Below are positions 1 through 13,000 of a stretch of 64,000 bases of DNA, piece by piece. A program made the position numbers and the translations under genes. Position 1 is the first letter of the stretch, and each line of letters starts with the position of its first letter. The stretch is from positions 124,001-188,000 of the forward strand of contig JAODTK010005620.1 in the NCBI GenBank assembly GCA_026419785.1. Reading direction: 5' to 3'. Source of the DNA: Sclerodactyla briareus (lineage: Eukaryota > Echinodermata > Holothuroidea > Dendrochirotida > Sclerodactylidae). Under the pieces are notes generated by a model, which made no database searches, was not told the origin of the DNA, and was given only the letters and a program-made list of their open reading frames with translations.

Positions 1-50
1 CATCAATTTCAAGCCTGTTCTGTTTACACACATTCCCAGCTGATATCAAC

Positions 51-248
51 CTTCCGAATGAGTTCGAAGATACCCCTTGAGCTTTCCCGTTTGATGTTGA
101 AGTGGAGGGAGCCAACATATATTCTCATTGGTCCGCGTTGCCTTTCTGTAAGGTCTGCTGTTGTGGCTGCCTGCCTGTTCTTCTCAAGGTGCGAGGGCTG
201 AACGATGATCGGCGCCCCCATTAACCTCTGGTTGTTCAATCCCAGAGC
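51..248 (-). CDS. RBM39: RBM39 exon: end of RRM1, linker, RNP2 of RRM2
   Basis: The reading frame gives ALGLNNQRLMGAPIIVQPS, then a linker with EKNRQAA, then the RRM2 RNP2 core MRIYVGSLHFNI and RGIFE. This matches the human RBM39 stretch between RRM1 and RRM2 residue by residue in most positions. The acceptor is a clean polypyrimidine tract ending ttttttcag at 249-251. The likely donor is at 49-50 (aag|gttgat), exactly where the conserved RRM2 sequence stops. The last codons read ELIRK instead of the expected EPFGK, consistent with a one-base indel. Confidence 0.85.
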
Positions 249-3200
249 CTGAAAAAATAGTACATGCAACAACATAAACAACAGCAAAAAAGCCGCCATG
301 TGGATTGTCAAGTGCATCATGGATGGATTCTGCAACAGCGGGGTGGCAGGTAGAATAGACCCTGGGTGTTCCCTGACTAACAATGTCAACATTATTAATC
401 TATAAAAGAATCCATATAGGAACTAGAACAGGAGTGAGTGGTTGGAATAGCATCCATGGTAATGTATAATTTTGAAACATACAGCACAACGGAAATCGAT
501 GTCAGATCATCTAAGCCATAGCTCTCTACAAGTTGTTTCCCCCACAATCTTCTGATGCAGTGTGTCTCTGCTGCAGTTATCGCTAACTAAGTGTTACGAT
601 ATAGCTGTTTTTGTGTTGGCTCCATGTCAAATATAGAAACAAGGTTTGTAACAGACTGGTCCCAACATAACTGTGGGTTCTCAGACTCCATGTCTTTCAA
701 CTTAATAAGTATGCAACAAAAAGCCAACAAATCTTACAATGGTACATGGATTCGCGTCGAACGTCAACATATCCACTCCCTTGGACCTCAGTGAGTTTCT
801 ATCTGTGATGATCTTGCAGTCTCTGACCTGGTGGGGAAAGGGGGAGAAAGGGGGATAAAGTCTGCGAACAATGAGCAGAGGGACCAATAATAATAAGGAG
901 TTATGTGATAGAGGCATGGAGGGAAGGATACACCAGTCGAATCCTTCACCGGGTGACAGGAATAGAAAATAATGAGCGGCAAGGAAGTTATCACGGTTGC
1001 AAATATTCATTCGGCAAGGCTGGGATACATAGTACAGATAGATACAGGATTCTTGCAATTTTGGGTGATTTTTGGAAGCAAAACTGTGTGAGTGTGATGA
1101 TGTAAGAGTTATTTTTTCATCTACCAGCGAGTAAAGAGATTGCCTATTGCCTTTCCGGAAAAGATATTACATAGAATTCACACATTGATACTGTAACGCA
1201 GGTGCGTCACAGGGATCCCATATTCTTAGATCCTGAGAATCCTTTCGATCCATTTAGTGAGCTCCGCAGCTCCGTGCTCCACTATAGCTCCTATTGTAGT
1301 TGCTCTATTGTATTTGCTCTTATCAGATGATTGCTTATGCTCTTGTTACGCCGGTTTATGGTATGAAGAAAGGATTAGGATTTCTCTGTTGGGTGGTTTA
1401 GTGATAGGTCAGGTTGATTGGCTGTACATGTTATTACATCGAGGGATTTTAGTTTCAGCCTACGGTTAAGAAGTGTTTGCCAATCCCAGAGTTGTTTTTC
1501 TTGGGGATTATTGGACTTAGCTGGGCATTTTGTATAGTCCATTGTGGGATGAGCCTACCGATATATGGGTGAGTGGTTTTACTGTCGCCTGCCATTGTAT
1601 GTTAGTTAGTAGGTTTTATTTTAGGGACAATGCCATATCTTGCTTGGTCTTGCCTTACTGGTAGGCCTGGTATATAAGGGCTGTATTGCAGAACAGCAAA
1701 AGATTGATCCAGAATATTGGACAGAGAGTAGACTTCCTACAGCAGCCGATATAGATTTAGGATAGTGAACAGACAGACTCACTTGGTATAGAGTTCAGTG
1801 GTATTCCAGTGCAGTGTACGCATTGGCAAGGTCAAACGGGACAGCAATTTTAGCCCTGAATTTCAATTACCTCTGGAGTCATTTTTATTTTTCTGTATCT
1901 GTTTTACTGCACAAGTTACTCCAATTCTTACCGGTTTTGACAAACATACTGCGAACATTACTTTATCAGCAATGGTTTTATTGTGTCACTTATGCCCAAG
2001 TCTGCTGGCTCTGGAGCTATTAGTTTAACTTTATAATCATGGAGCTGATATCATATTTGTTCTACATACGGTGCCAATAAACTGTACAAAGACTACGCTT
2101 CTCTATTTTAGCCTTTTACATGTGTAACAGTAATTTTGTATTTGGCCAATTATAATACAACACCTTGGGCCAAGGGACTCCACCCTGTGGCAGTATCGCT
2201 ACAGTTTTAAAGGTCAAACTGTACAATTACCACATGGTCAGTTTGCCAAAGTCAGGTACTTGAACCAATGATTTAATGATTTCTGCCCCGCTATTGGAGA
2301 ATACCTCATATCTGCAAAAACATATAAGCCTATTTTGACAGTTTAACGTCTGTGTGTCAGTGAAGTCGGACTTAAAATTCATGACATTTTTTTTGCCGCT
2401 GCATCTATAGATTCCTAGCTTCATTCTTCACAGGAAAAAAGAAGACACAAAAATATATCGGATCATGCAGTGACTTTCCAAGCTCATCCGATAAGTGACC
2501 TACTGTGGGCTAGAAGAGAGCAACCTTGGTGAATTCCCCTGTCCTTATCCCACTGGAAGTAGCTTAATGAATAAAAGAACAATTCAACCAGGACAGGAGA
2601 TGCAAGCAATCTCACAATTACTAGCTGTTGAAACAGGGCATTTTACTTTGATCACCTAGTATCAGCGTCATCACTCATTTGTGCAGGATGGCTTCACAAC
2701 AATCGGTGAGTGCTAAACAAAACGCCTGTGCGAATTGTTCTGCTCATGTTGAAGTGATTATGGGCGGGCCGTTTGGGCGGGGTTGTGGACTCAACGTTGA
2801 TATGCATGATCGACCATATTCTTTTTCCCTAATATAGGGGAACGCCATACCTGAGAAAATCAGTCCATGAATCTGATCTGGAATTGTGCTGACAACCTCC
2901 AAACATATTTGACATACGATGAATGGATATTCTTTTTTAATTCCCATTGAAGGATTCATATATTCTGAACTAATGTGGCGATACAAAACCAGGCGCAATA
3001 CCTATGTGCCATATCTAAAAACAGTACTTTGGTAAATTTAGTGCTTCGAAACATTCATTCTTCAATAAATTTCATTTTCGGTATTGTAAATGTTGATCGA
3101 AAGGTCTTCTGTACATAATCATGACCAAAATGTTGGGCAATTATTCGCAGAATCTATTCAGGGTCGTTCTCGTTCCATTCAACGCGTGTGCTTATGAGAC

Positions 3201-6200
3201 GACTCTATGTCACGAATAGAATGAGCCAGATCCCAATTTCGGCATTTATCAGAACGAAGTCCTGCAGACGATATATTGGTAAATATCCGACCATGGTATA
3301 TTACCAAAAGCGATGCCCCCTTATTTTAGGAACGGGCTGCCTCAACATCGTCTGCTTTAGCAGGCTAACAGTACCTTGCCAACACTGAATAAAGAATTCT
3401 TTGAGGTCTCTCTCCCGCACCCTCTGCGACAGCTGCATGACAAAGACGTCCTGGCATCGCGAGTTGAAGCGTCTGGTTCTCCTTGCTTCTGTTGGTTGGA
3501 GAAAACATTGATCAAACAGTTGGCCATATGAGCCAAACGAAACTAGTTACTTCCGATTTAAATTAGGACCTAATATCTAAGATTCCTGGCCTTTCCTTCC
3601 TAGGGTAGGAGTTTTTTTACCATACTCTAGTTTCATGGGGAGCACCATGCCAGCTTCGGTAGTTTCAGCCAGGAATTATAACACGAGTGTTCACCCAACC
3701 CTTGAATAAGCATCCTCAGTTTGGACCCATGCATGGATACCCATGGTCACAGCGACCGAGCGATGGTTCAATATTGCAATGCCACACATGCCCCAAAATA
3801 CAATGTCACTGGTCTCCCGTCGCCAGTGGAAATCTCATGAGCAATGGTCAGCAGTGAAGTCTTCAGATCATCACCGAGATCCCCATAGCCCCACTATCCT
3901 GTCCTTCTCCTACTCAAACAACCACTAGAGGCCCATCATCTTCAATTCAAAGGGCAACATGCAGGATTCAATCATACCAATATAGCTTTTTCTTTGGTGT
4001 CTTCTGCTTTTTGGGGCACTTATCCAGCATCTAAGGTAATTATAAGGACTGATACCAGAGTCACATATACCATTGACGCTCTGATCAGGCTACTTTCAGT
4101 GCCATTTTTACTTGCATTAGCCAGGGCGACCTCTTGCTCCAATTGCCGTGTCATCATGTTCCCATGGTGGGAGCACTTAGTTCTCACAGGAGATGTATTT
4201 ATTTGAAGAACCCATGTGGCCAGGCCTCCAGAACACTCAGAGATTCTATAATTGTTGTTATTACCACGAGTTTGTTTCAGGTAGTATTCTCAAGTTTTCA
4301 GTAGGACCTAACAGGAACTGAACCCTGCCTGGGTCAGGGGGTGCTCCAAACACTATGGCCATGCAGTCGGTACATTCATAGGCCAGTCCTAACTTGTAAG
4401 TTTCATGGTGGTAATGAGCAATATTTAAATGACCAGCAGCCAAACCTAAAACCACGTGCAGAGCCTACAGGAAAACTCTAGTGTTACTCTATCAAAGCTT
4501 GTGACAGAATACCTGACTGAAGAATACTTAATGTTCAAGCATGATGCTTTTCGGCGTTAAAAAAGGGAAGGCAACAGTTTTGGCCAACATTTGGCAAGCA
4601 TACTTCCACCTCCATCCTTTTGTCATGGGAGCAAACTCTTGGCAAAAATCTAGTCACCTAGGTGCGAGGATGCTCACAACATAGCTGGTTATTCAAGCTC
4701 ATTAGAGCTGGGGGACTTGAAGCATGACTGCCATGTTCACTAGCGATGCATCCCTATTGACCAACCATACAAATTGGTTTGAGACCACAAAGACGGGTCG
4801 ATCCTGGAAGGACAGAGCATGTGCATCTTCATATTGACTCATCCCAAATTTACTTCAGGCTATTAATTGACAGGCATCAATGTTATTGAAATTTCTGAAT
4901 GGTCGATGTGGATACTTGTAGGAGGAGATGGGCTTTTGTGGATGGCTTGTTCTGTCTGGTGATCTGTACCGGTCCTGTCGTCCTCCGTACCTGCCCGGTA
5001 CCCATTACGCCTCCTCGCTGTCCTGTCATAGCGAGACCTCCCGTAGCTGGGGAAAAATAAAAAAAAGTCTAAAGCCATTGGTACTCAGGTCTCATGACGG
5101 GAAGAAAAATGAACAATTGGAAGCATCAGCTATCCCAAGTTCACTGGCAATGCACAGGAACATCTGCCTAAACTGGCAGGAATGAAGAGAGGATATGTCT
5201 AAACTAACATAATTATGACTGTCTCTTTTTGTTTCATGCAAATGTATGTCATGGAGAGGAGGTGAGACTACCCCATAATTTATTGCACCTTGATAGCTGA
5301 AACACAGAGTGATACCAACTAAAGAATTACTGAAAATCTTCCTCTAAACCCAGTCTGAGGTTTATATTGATTTCCCAAGCCAGTTTATGTATCATGGATT
5401 TCAAACGTAAATTTTGCAATGAATTTGCATCACATAAATTTGTGCTCTCCCCTGTGACGTCAGTCGATCGTAGTGCACAATGTAATGAGAAAAGGTGCCA
5501 AAACAATACTTTTATGTAGGATGATCAACAGTTATAGGGTTTTTGAAGCATCTAACTAGTCCATAAGGTGGTGCTAGACTATTACTACTGAGAAAAGAAA
5601 TTGGCCAACTGTAAGAGTAGGACGATCAAGAAGAAGCACGTTCCATCATTGTGCACAAACTGTAAAGTAAGTAGGCCGATCAAGACGAAGCCCGTTCCAT
5701 CATTAAGAGTCCCTACCTGCCCCTTTAACGGCTCCTGCTCCTCTTACGACCCTTCTCCGCTGCGACTGGCGCCGTGACCTGGACGAACTTTCCCCGTCTC
5801 CTGCTCCGTGACCTCTTATTTCCCTTGCTTCTCTTCTGGCTTCCGGCTTCAATCGCTCTTATCCCCTGTAGAATATAAACCGGAGACATTAGATGAGCAT
5901 CATCTTTATTCATTTCTGCAAGGAAAGACTTCGGTTAATTCTTTAGGGGAGTACTCTTCTGCTTGTGCTGTTATGAACATTTTGCTGTTTGCTCATGGCA
6001 CCACCACAGCAATCCTCTGTTCATTACGTTTTTTTTATTATATTCTAGGCAGAGCCCCAGGTGGGCCAAAGAACTACAACATAACATGGAATCTCCGGTC
6101 GGGCAACCTAAAGACTAGAACTTGGGACTACAGTTCACCCATGAATGTACTGTTTGTAGAATGTCACCTACTCTTTAGTAGGCAGACTGGTCATGCCAAG

Positions 6201-8835
6201 GCCTTGTCATTACCAACTCAAACCTCTATTCTGCACTAGTATTTTTGGCTTGTAAGGTTCAGTGATCGTTGAGGATGTATGTCTCTAACGCTTGTGTGTG
6301 TGGTGCTACAGGCAATGACACATTATGCAACCAGCCCACACAAAGAAAATCATGAGCTGCTGTTCCTATTCACAAGTAGTAAATATTGGAGGTGTAACAA
6401 CAATGCCACCAGTATCCCTGTCTAACATACTGGAAGTACTGACGGAGTTATTCAAACCATCCTGCACACGACCTAATTCTGGCAATCACTTTTCCAGGAC
6501 TTTTTCATGACCAATAAATGCTTCCAACTGAGCTATCCAACCAAGAGCCAAACCATCAACATCAAAACGGCTGTGCGAAAGTGACACTATCACTTCAATA
6601 ACTTTTCCCTGAACTCATCTTTCACTGTATTTCATTCAAACCTGAATTCATTCATTCAAAACCAGGCCTGAATTTTTAGTGATGACATTCCAATGACTTC
6701 TCCAGGTTTTCCAGATCGCCGGGAACCCTTGCACTATGTATGCATGTGTTGCTAAACATGCCGCTCGAGATCAGTCTACCCGGGAATAAAAGAAAAATCA
6801 TACATGGAATAACTTCCTACAATCATGCTATGAAAATACAGCGAAACACCTATCCCCGAATTGGTTACAGTTACAGTGTATTCCAAGATCTGGAGGGACA
6901 GTAATGTTCCTTGTAATGTTTACAGTCCTTACCCAAACTAAGATGGAACCGCAAACGCCGATATGGAGTTGTGGAGAAATGAAATGTTCAAGTCATCAAG
7001 TCTATATTGTACTAATCGACAACCATGCCAGGTGTGATATTATAAACAACCATTGCCAACATGATCTTAGAGGGTTAGTGCTTCCTTGAGTGTGATATTC
7101 CCTCTGCCCAATAACCAATTCTTAAGTTCAGAGAGGACAACCTGATAACACCATTTTGTGCTCTTACTGAGATGCATAAATGTTTCCCTCGATCCGCCAG
7201 TACTCTTATTAGTTACTGTTCAAAAATAATTTTCTTGGCAATATCATTTACTTTTATTTCAGAATCTTTCAAAACAATGTTTGCCCTGTTCAGTTGTGGG
7301 GCAATTATACAGTAGTCAAATGATTGTGAAGAGAAGATAAAATCACTGAACATTATGCTGGAAGGTGAACCATGTACATCATACTATTAGCTCCTCCAGT
7401 CCAACTCACAATATCTTAGGGGAAGCAACCATCTTGATGGAAGCAACCTGAGCATGTATGAGTGAAAAACAATTTTTTGTGCAGTCTCATGCCTTAAAAC
7501 CTGATTCAAGGTTTGTCTTACATCAAATGGAGGCTTCCATATCAGCAAAGGTATGCAATCTGGTTAGCCATGGTATCAAATTGCAGACATTGCGCAAGCT
7601 TCTTAATCGTTAATACAATCCATTGCAATAATTACAGCAAGGAATGGTTTATTTACAACTTTGGGGCCACAATCGGGCTTTTTGCATATTTCTTCATCTA
7701 AACACTCTGATGCAAAAAGGTAATACTGCACGTATACCACTGTTCAATACAATACAAGTCGCAACACATCCCCTATCACTGTTAAACATGGTCATTTCTA
7801 ACATTGACACTTTGTACAATTTTGTTGGCAGGACACAAAACACTTGTTGTAACACTCAATGATGGTAACCTTTGACTGATCCAGGTCTGGGCTTCTGCCT
7901 CCATGGGGAACGGCCGGTGTTAAGAAAATTCAGACCAATTACATGAGAGATCTGCGGTGATAAACATAGGGCTTTGTTGAGGAACATCAGCAGAAGATAG
8001 GGCGATGAGGAACAAAGTGAACATTCCATAAAGAACTAAGTCCTACTTTAAATCTATCCACACCCAGTCTTGCCTCGGGACACTAGCTAAAAGTTTTGAA
8101 ACAAGCCAAGGGTTTGCTTTCTGTTTGTTGTAACAGTAATATTGTGGCTATTCCAAAGGAACAATACAGATTGATATTCCACTTTCAATGTCACAGTTAG
8201 GAAAGATGCAATCTTTTTACAGATGACTGTAAAACAGTACAAAACATAAGTTCTCCATAGGCGACTGCTTCATGGGAGATTCGATCAATGGCCTTTTAAG
8301 AACCAAGGTGTTCCACACATACTATACCTGGACGAAGACACAGAAATTGAGTATAAATTGAGAAACATCCACTGATTAGCATAGCACTTTGATGCGTCAA
8401 ATAGCAGTCCACTAATCATATCGGGTGACTAGCCATTTTGTGAATGAACAACAGACACTTGACTCGTGGTGATTCTACTGGTTGTCAAGTTGTCACTATA
8501 AAAAAAAAAGTATTTTGTGCCTATATTTCGCCCTGCAGGGATCGCCACACAGGGAGGCTTGTGTGCAGTGAAACTCAAGAACAAAATTTGAAGGCATCTA
8601 AATTCTAGATGTAAAGAATTTCACAGGGTTGGGAACTGTGGATGTCTTCTTTTAGAGGCAGACCACTAGACAGAAACTGGATGCCTCTCTTATAATTTCA
8701 TTGGGTACCAGACGATTGACTTTAACACCTTTCACTAATAAGCAAATATGAAGGAGCCCACAGATTGCAGAAAGTAACTACATTTTTCTTTGAGCTCCTG
8801 CTGTTTCCTCCAAGCCCTTGCTGTCTTGACGAGTC
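51..8835 (-). CDS. RBM39: RBM39 (CAPER) splicing factor gene, partial, multi-exon
   Basis: RBM39 is a nuclear SR-related protein with an N-terminal RS domain, two canonical RRMs and a C-terminal UHM-type RRM; it acts in pre-mRNA splicing and as a transcription coactivator. On the minus strand I see, in the order expected for the family: a probable N-terminal exon (8782-8835), two RS-type exons (5717-5865, 4916-5046), the start of RRM1 (3375-3488), the middle of RRM1 (738-827), and the RRM1-RRM2 linker with the RRM2 RNP2 motif (51-248). The remainder of RRM2 and the C-terminus must lie left of base 1. I did not find the initiator exon or the short exon expected between 5046 and 3488. Several exons need one-base indels to keep frame, although the family is highly conserved; I attribute these to sequence error. 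The identification rests on diagnostic peptides such as IIVQPS and MRIYVGSLHFNI, recalled from family knowledge. Confidence 0.85.
738..827 (-). CDS. RBM39: RBM39 exon: middle of RRM1 (RNP1 side)
   Basis: Acceptor cag at 828-830 and donor gtaaga at 732-737 bound a 90-bp exon reading VRDCKIITDRNSLRSKG, which matches the RRM1 loop of RBM39 (human VRDVRMISDRNSRRSKG, from memory). Beyond SKG the frame is lost: the DNA still encodes the RNP1-like segment and the 'VP' before the splice site, but in shifted frames, so at least two indels lie within the last 40 bases. It joins in phase to the exon at 3375-3488 (…VGK|VRD…). Confidence 0.8.
828..3374 (-). other. RBM39 intron with an LTR-like promoter/polyA segment
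   Basis: No coding signal seen. On the plus strand, 1671-1679 is a TATA-like tatataagg and 2076-2081 an aataaa, about 400 bp apart, in a T/G-rich block from about 1240 to 2160. This spacing resembles a solo LTR, but I could not define TG…CA ends or a target-site duplication. Confidence 0.35.
3375..3488 (-). CDS. RBM39: RBM39 exon: start of RRM1
   Basis: The minus strand encodes the start of RRM1: RDART, then FVMQLSQ-, then a REREDLKEFF-like helix, ending VGK at a donor (aag|gtactg, 3369-3377). The segments lie in alternating frames, so the exon as written contains about three indels. Acceptor cag is at 3489-3491 after a pyrimidine-rich tract. The order RDART…FVMQL…EFF…VGK is diagnostic of RBM39 RRM1 and splices in phase to the VRD exon. 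Confidence 0.75.
4916..5046 (-). CDS. RBM39: RBM39 exon: Arg/Ser/Tyr-rich linker
   Basis: An acceptor with a strong T-rich tract (ttttccccag, 5047-5049 on this strand) opens into SYGRSRYDR followed by an Arg-rich, low-complexity stretch. A donor gtatcc follows at 4910-4915. The Arg/Tyr/Ser composition fits the variable end of the RBM39 RS domain just before RRM1. Low-complexity sequence cannot prove orthology; position and strand between RBM39 exons are the main support. Confidence 0.55.
5618..5704. repeat. 33-bp motif duplicated beside an RBM39 donor
   Basis: Bases 5618-5650 and 5672-5704 are about 30/33 identical (core 'cgttccatcatt'), period 54. The second copy ends 13 bases from the RS exon border, inside the intron. 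Confidence 0.8.
5717..5865 (-). CDS. RBM39: RBM39 exon: RS domain
   Basis: Acceptor tctacag (5866-5868) and donor cag|gtaggg (5711-5717) bound a 149-bp exon. It is rich in Arg/Ser/Lys in all forward frames, with peptides such as NKRSRSRRRGK and GRKRSRSR. This is the RS domain expected upstream of RRM1 in RBM39. The frame alternates between RS-rich readings, suggesting indels. The donor side abuts a duplicated 33-bp intronic motif (5618-5650 and 5672-5704). Confidence 0.65.
5866..8781 (-). other. RBM39 intron, no recognised feature
   Basis: AT-rich intronic sequence. I saw no exon-like open frame with splice borders and no repeat with a second copy in this window. Confidence 0.5.
8782..8835 (-). 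CDS. RBM39: Probable N-terminal RBM39 exon
   Basis: A 54-bp open segment (exactly 18 codons) between an acceptor (ctcattag, 8836-8838) and a donor (aat|gtagtt, 8776-8782) reads DSSRQQGLGGNSRSSKKN. The charged Ser/Lys ending resembles the RBM39 N-terminus just before the RS repeats (human …GHEERSKKRKK…, from memory). Strand and position fit. It is short, so the call is tentative. Confidence 0.4.
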
Positions 8836-9846
8836 CTAATGAGATATCCAAAAGAGCATCATGGTGAATGAGGACATCGGCATAATGAAGGGGGAGGAAG
8901 GGGAACACCCAAGCGGAGGAGGGGAAGGAGAGAAGAGAAAACAACAGGAAATAGTAAAATGTGGCAGATATAGAAGGCACATTGTTAAAATGAAGATAAC
9001 ATTTACAGCGAGATATATCAAATTACAATTGTCTAAACTACCAATGCCTCCCACAAAATCTATCATAACAACATCCAAGAGAGGAATCTTGGAAATTATA
9101 CAAACAGAACCATATTGAACACAATGAGGCAATTTAACTGCAAAGCAAAATTCATCAGAAGCATAGGCCAGGCACAATGTCATATGTCAAACACTTCTTC
9201 CTGTATTTTGGAGAAGAAGCAATCAGAATCTCTATTTCCCAACCACTGTTTTTTATCAATTATCAGAACAAGCCTTCTGGCTCTTTGGGAGGCAGCAGTA
9301 ATCACTAAATAAAGGAAATGCATGGCACTCACCTGGATATCACAAGTAATTAGCTTTCCAATTTATGGTAGCAAGATTTCTGAAAATTTATGACACAGGC
9401 CTCAGTCTGCTTTGGGGACACAAACAAGGAAACACTAAGTATTGGCAGAAACATGTTTACATAAACATGTTCCTTGGAGAAAGAAGATATCTCCAGATAT
9501 GAATACAGCTACCCCCAACTGGAAGTGTTTTGCAATATGTCTGATTTTTGTTATCTCCTTGAGCAGCACGGCATGGCTAATAATCTGCTTCATTATTGTG
9601 AGGTTGTAAATGCAGACACAACAACACTAGCAAGGTATATGTGGAGTAGCAAGACAGCATATAAACCCCATCCAACTGGTATTTCACCAGCTATCTTGCC
9701 AACATCTTCTTGCCATGAAGGTGGGGATTGCTATTTATTATGCTGTACTATTTTTTAGCACAGCAGTTGAATGACTTTGTTCTGTTATTTTATTGTAATA
9801 CATGCCTAAGCATAGACCCCCACTGGACTGGTTTGACAAATATAAC

Positions 9847-10044
9847 CTATAGTCCCCCTGCTATGCTGCTCAGAAATTTTCAACCCGTTGGTGGTTAATG
9901 AGGCCAACTGGACTGCTCTATCCATCCGTGAGCAGATGGTGGGCGGCTCCCCTTCCATAGTCACCTTTAGCATCCGGGTATATGGTGTCCCCTTCAGGTA
10001 CCACTGCCCATTCCTACCAGCAAAAGGGAGTGGAAATGTAACCT
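9847..10044 (-). CDS. Unidentified exon-like open frame
   Basis: A 198-bp segment open in one frame, flanked by an acceptor (ttctggtcag, 10045-10047) and a donor (atag|gttata, 9841-9847). It encodes a protein-like sequence with the peptides EVTFPLPFAGRNGQWYLKG and ICSRMDRAVQLASL. I do not recognise the family. It lies upstream of the RBM39 5' exons on the same strand, so it could be a neighbouring gene or a chance open frame. A 123-codon open run with mixed amino-acid composition favours real coding. Confidence 0.4.
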
Positions 10045-13000
10045 CTGACCAGAAGAAGATTAAATAAACAACACTTGAATAGCTGCATCCATTTAAAGGC
10101 GTCACACCATCAAAACTCTCTGGTAAAAAGCTTTCCACCCCAATTGGGCAAGCCCCCACCTTTCTCTTTGATCTCACGAGCCGATGAGGCGAGATTGTCT
10201 GGGAATATTCTGTTTGGAATATGGCCCTCTTGCAATGTGTTGAGATTCTACGGCTCTAAACCACCCTTCCCAATCACCAAAATTTTTGACAGGCCACCCT
10301 TTTCTAGGGCCCGGGAGAGTCCAGGTTTTTGAATGGTAATTCCGCGCGTCAATTCAGCAAATTCGGCAATTTTTCCACGATCGCAAGATCGCCGTTTTCG
10401 GTGCAATCCCGCGCCATGTTTACCTTTCTGCGAATTGGGCTTACTGATTCGAGCACTAACATCTAACCTTGAATTCCACTTACAAAGTTTTATGTAACTC
10501 CTCCCTCAAATACCTAGAACTCTGAGTGGTATCCAGAAATATATAGTGGTATCTAATATGACTATATCTCATCACGATAGCCCGTTGCACTGGCAGCACC
10601 GCACGTAACACCAACCACAATAGGATCTAACACGGGATGAACGGCTGATCTCACCATATGGCGCAATCGACACGTATGGATTGGCTGAGCTGATTCATCT
10701 AATTAATGGCACGACATGTTCTCCACTGCAGGATTCACTGTGCCACATGCACGATAGACAAAGTACATGGGTGATCACAAATGCCACACCGAATTGCCGT
10801 CAACTATGCACACGCTAATAATTTGGCTAAACATCACTCTTCTCGCTGCTATTGGTCAGAATAGGAATATAAATTAAGGGCACAGCACTTAACCCCATCG
10901 ACATAACACCTGTGCGTGTCCGCTGTCACGGATGTTAATTAATTCCTATCCCATTTGGCTCGAAACTTTCCCATAACAAACAGTTGACCCCACATCGCAC
11001 AGGGGAACGCGGTGTCTGCCGCCGTGCCGCTGTATCAATTCTTGGAACAGATAACCCGGGGTGTTTCTTTCTGTTGAAGACCGGGATCGGAGTACGCACA
11101 ATTAAATACTGAATATCTATTAAGCTTTGGTGAGTGCTCAACTTTATCGAATCATCAACAATAACATCACAGATCAACCAGGAAATTGAGATTGAAGGAA
11201 ACGGAGACGCAACTTGTTTTCCGTGATAGACAGCACAATTTCCGCATAATCCACAATTTTTCCGAAAGTCCGCACTGACGCCCGAACTCTGCGCATAACA
11301 TGTTATTTTCCGCGACGCGGATTCTCCCCGGCCCTACCCTCTCACATGCAGAGAAGTGGCTGCATGTTAAATGTCACTCACTTCATCATATAATGGAGTG
11401 AAATGGCGGTCCTAGCACCGAATTGTTTAATCCTGCCTGCTAGGAACCTATCTTGTTGAAACATCACGGGTGGCCATCATGACACTTTTAAAGTTTTCTT
11501 GGCGACTGCTGTCAGCAGTACTTCGTGCTTCCTACATCGGTGTCAATATGAAGCACGTGAGGCACCCCCATTGAAGAGGGTTTACCTCATAAGCTTATCT
11601 TATGTTTCTAATTAAGCGTTCCAAGTTCACATAAACGTTTGTTGGGATATCACAAGACTGAGACACTTATCAAGCAACTCATCAATGGTCCTTCTTGAGG
11701 CAGCCTTAACGCCAGATCAGCCCCTGGTTGATTTTCTATGGCACTTCACTACGAGCATTCCAGTTAGATGTGGTTGGTGCAAAGATCAATACAGCCTGAT
11801 ACAATCACTAATTCCTGTAGGATTCTGCAGTTTATCTTGTTCACAGAGACATGTATACCATTTCTCTCCCATGGTACATTGCCGCCTCTCGAAGCTATCT
11901 ACGTTATGGCTCCATCCATAATAGGGTATCCTTGCAATCATCCCGTTGCGCTATAGTGCTAGTTACGTTGGAATCGCACTGCGGCGACTTCCTGTATGCA
12001 CTGAACCATCTGTGAGCTGCACAAAATTTAGCTAGACAAAGGAAGTGCCACGACTTTCCAATTCTACAACCCCACAAGGCAAAATATACCTTGAAAGTAT
12101 TCTTAGGAGTTCTTGAATCTCTTGGCTGTACTTTTTAGCCTTATAAAACCGGATTAGCCATGGACAAAGAGATAAATACTGCCGGCATGGGTTGTTTGAA
12201 TACAAAAATACACCACACATTACTGTGGATAGGTTACCACTGTACCTTCAAGAACCTAATGAAGCCTAGGGAATACTACAAAAAGATAGAAGTATTGTGG
12301 TTCTGTGATGGTAACCACAAGTGACAGGACTGGCTACCTCTTCATTCCAATGGCATAGCTGTGTGGGTGTCTAAACAGACCAACCCCCAAAATGGTCAGA
12401 GGTTATCTCAGATGTTTCATTCTAAAAACATCAGCCATGACATAACAACCAGCTGTCTGTGCTCAGAATGGCAACGTACAACAACAAAAGAAAAGTGGAG
12501 CACTACCCATACGAATTGACAAATAAGGGCTATATATCACCTCTATAAATATCAGTTCATTCCAGCCCGTATATACTTCCAGTTCTGTTTCTTCCCGCGC
12601 AGACTTTGAAGTGGAACACCTCCATCAAGCCTAAGTGGCACTTGTTTGACTGTAGCGCAATTCGGCGACTAGCTACTGTATTTGGAATCCCATGGCCTGT
12701 TTTTTACATGTCCTTAGCGCACGTTTCATTTGTACTTCCGGATGTCGTCATAAACATATTCACAGTGTTACACACCGACCTCTTGTCATTATCTATCAAA
12801 AGACTAGCCATTAACATCGTCTTGTTGTTCCTCCCTTTGAATTATTACAGTGATCCCAGTGGTTGCACTAAGGCTTCTTAATCTAGAGGGATTCCCCCTG
12901 TGATTACTTTTTTTAAGAGGGACTTCAGAAGTGAAAAGAGAGACTCGCAACAACAATGAACATGCCAAACCATAATTTTTCAGACAGTGTTGGAGAACTC

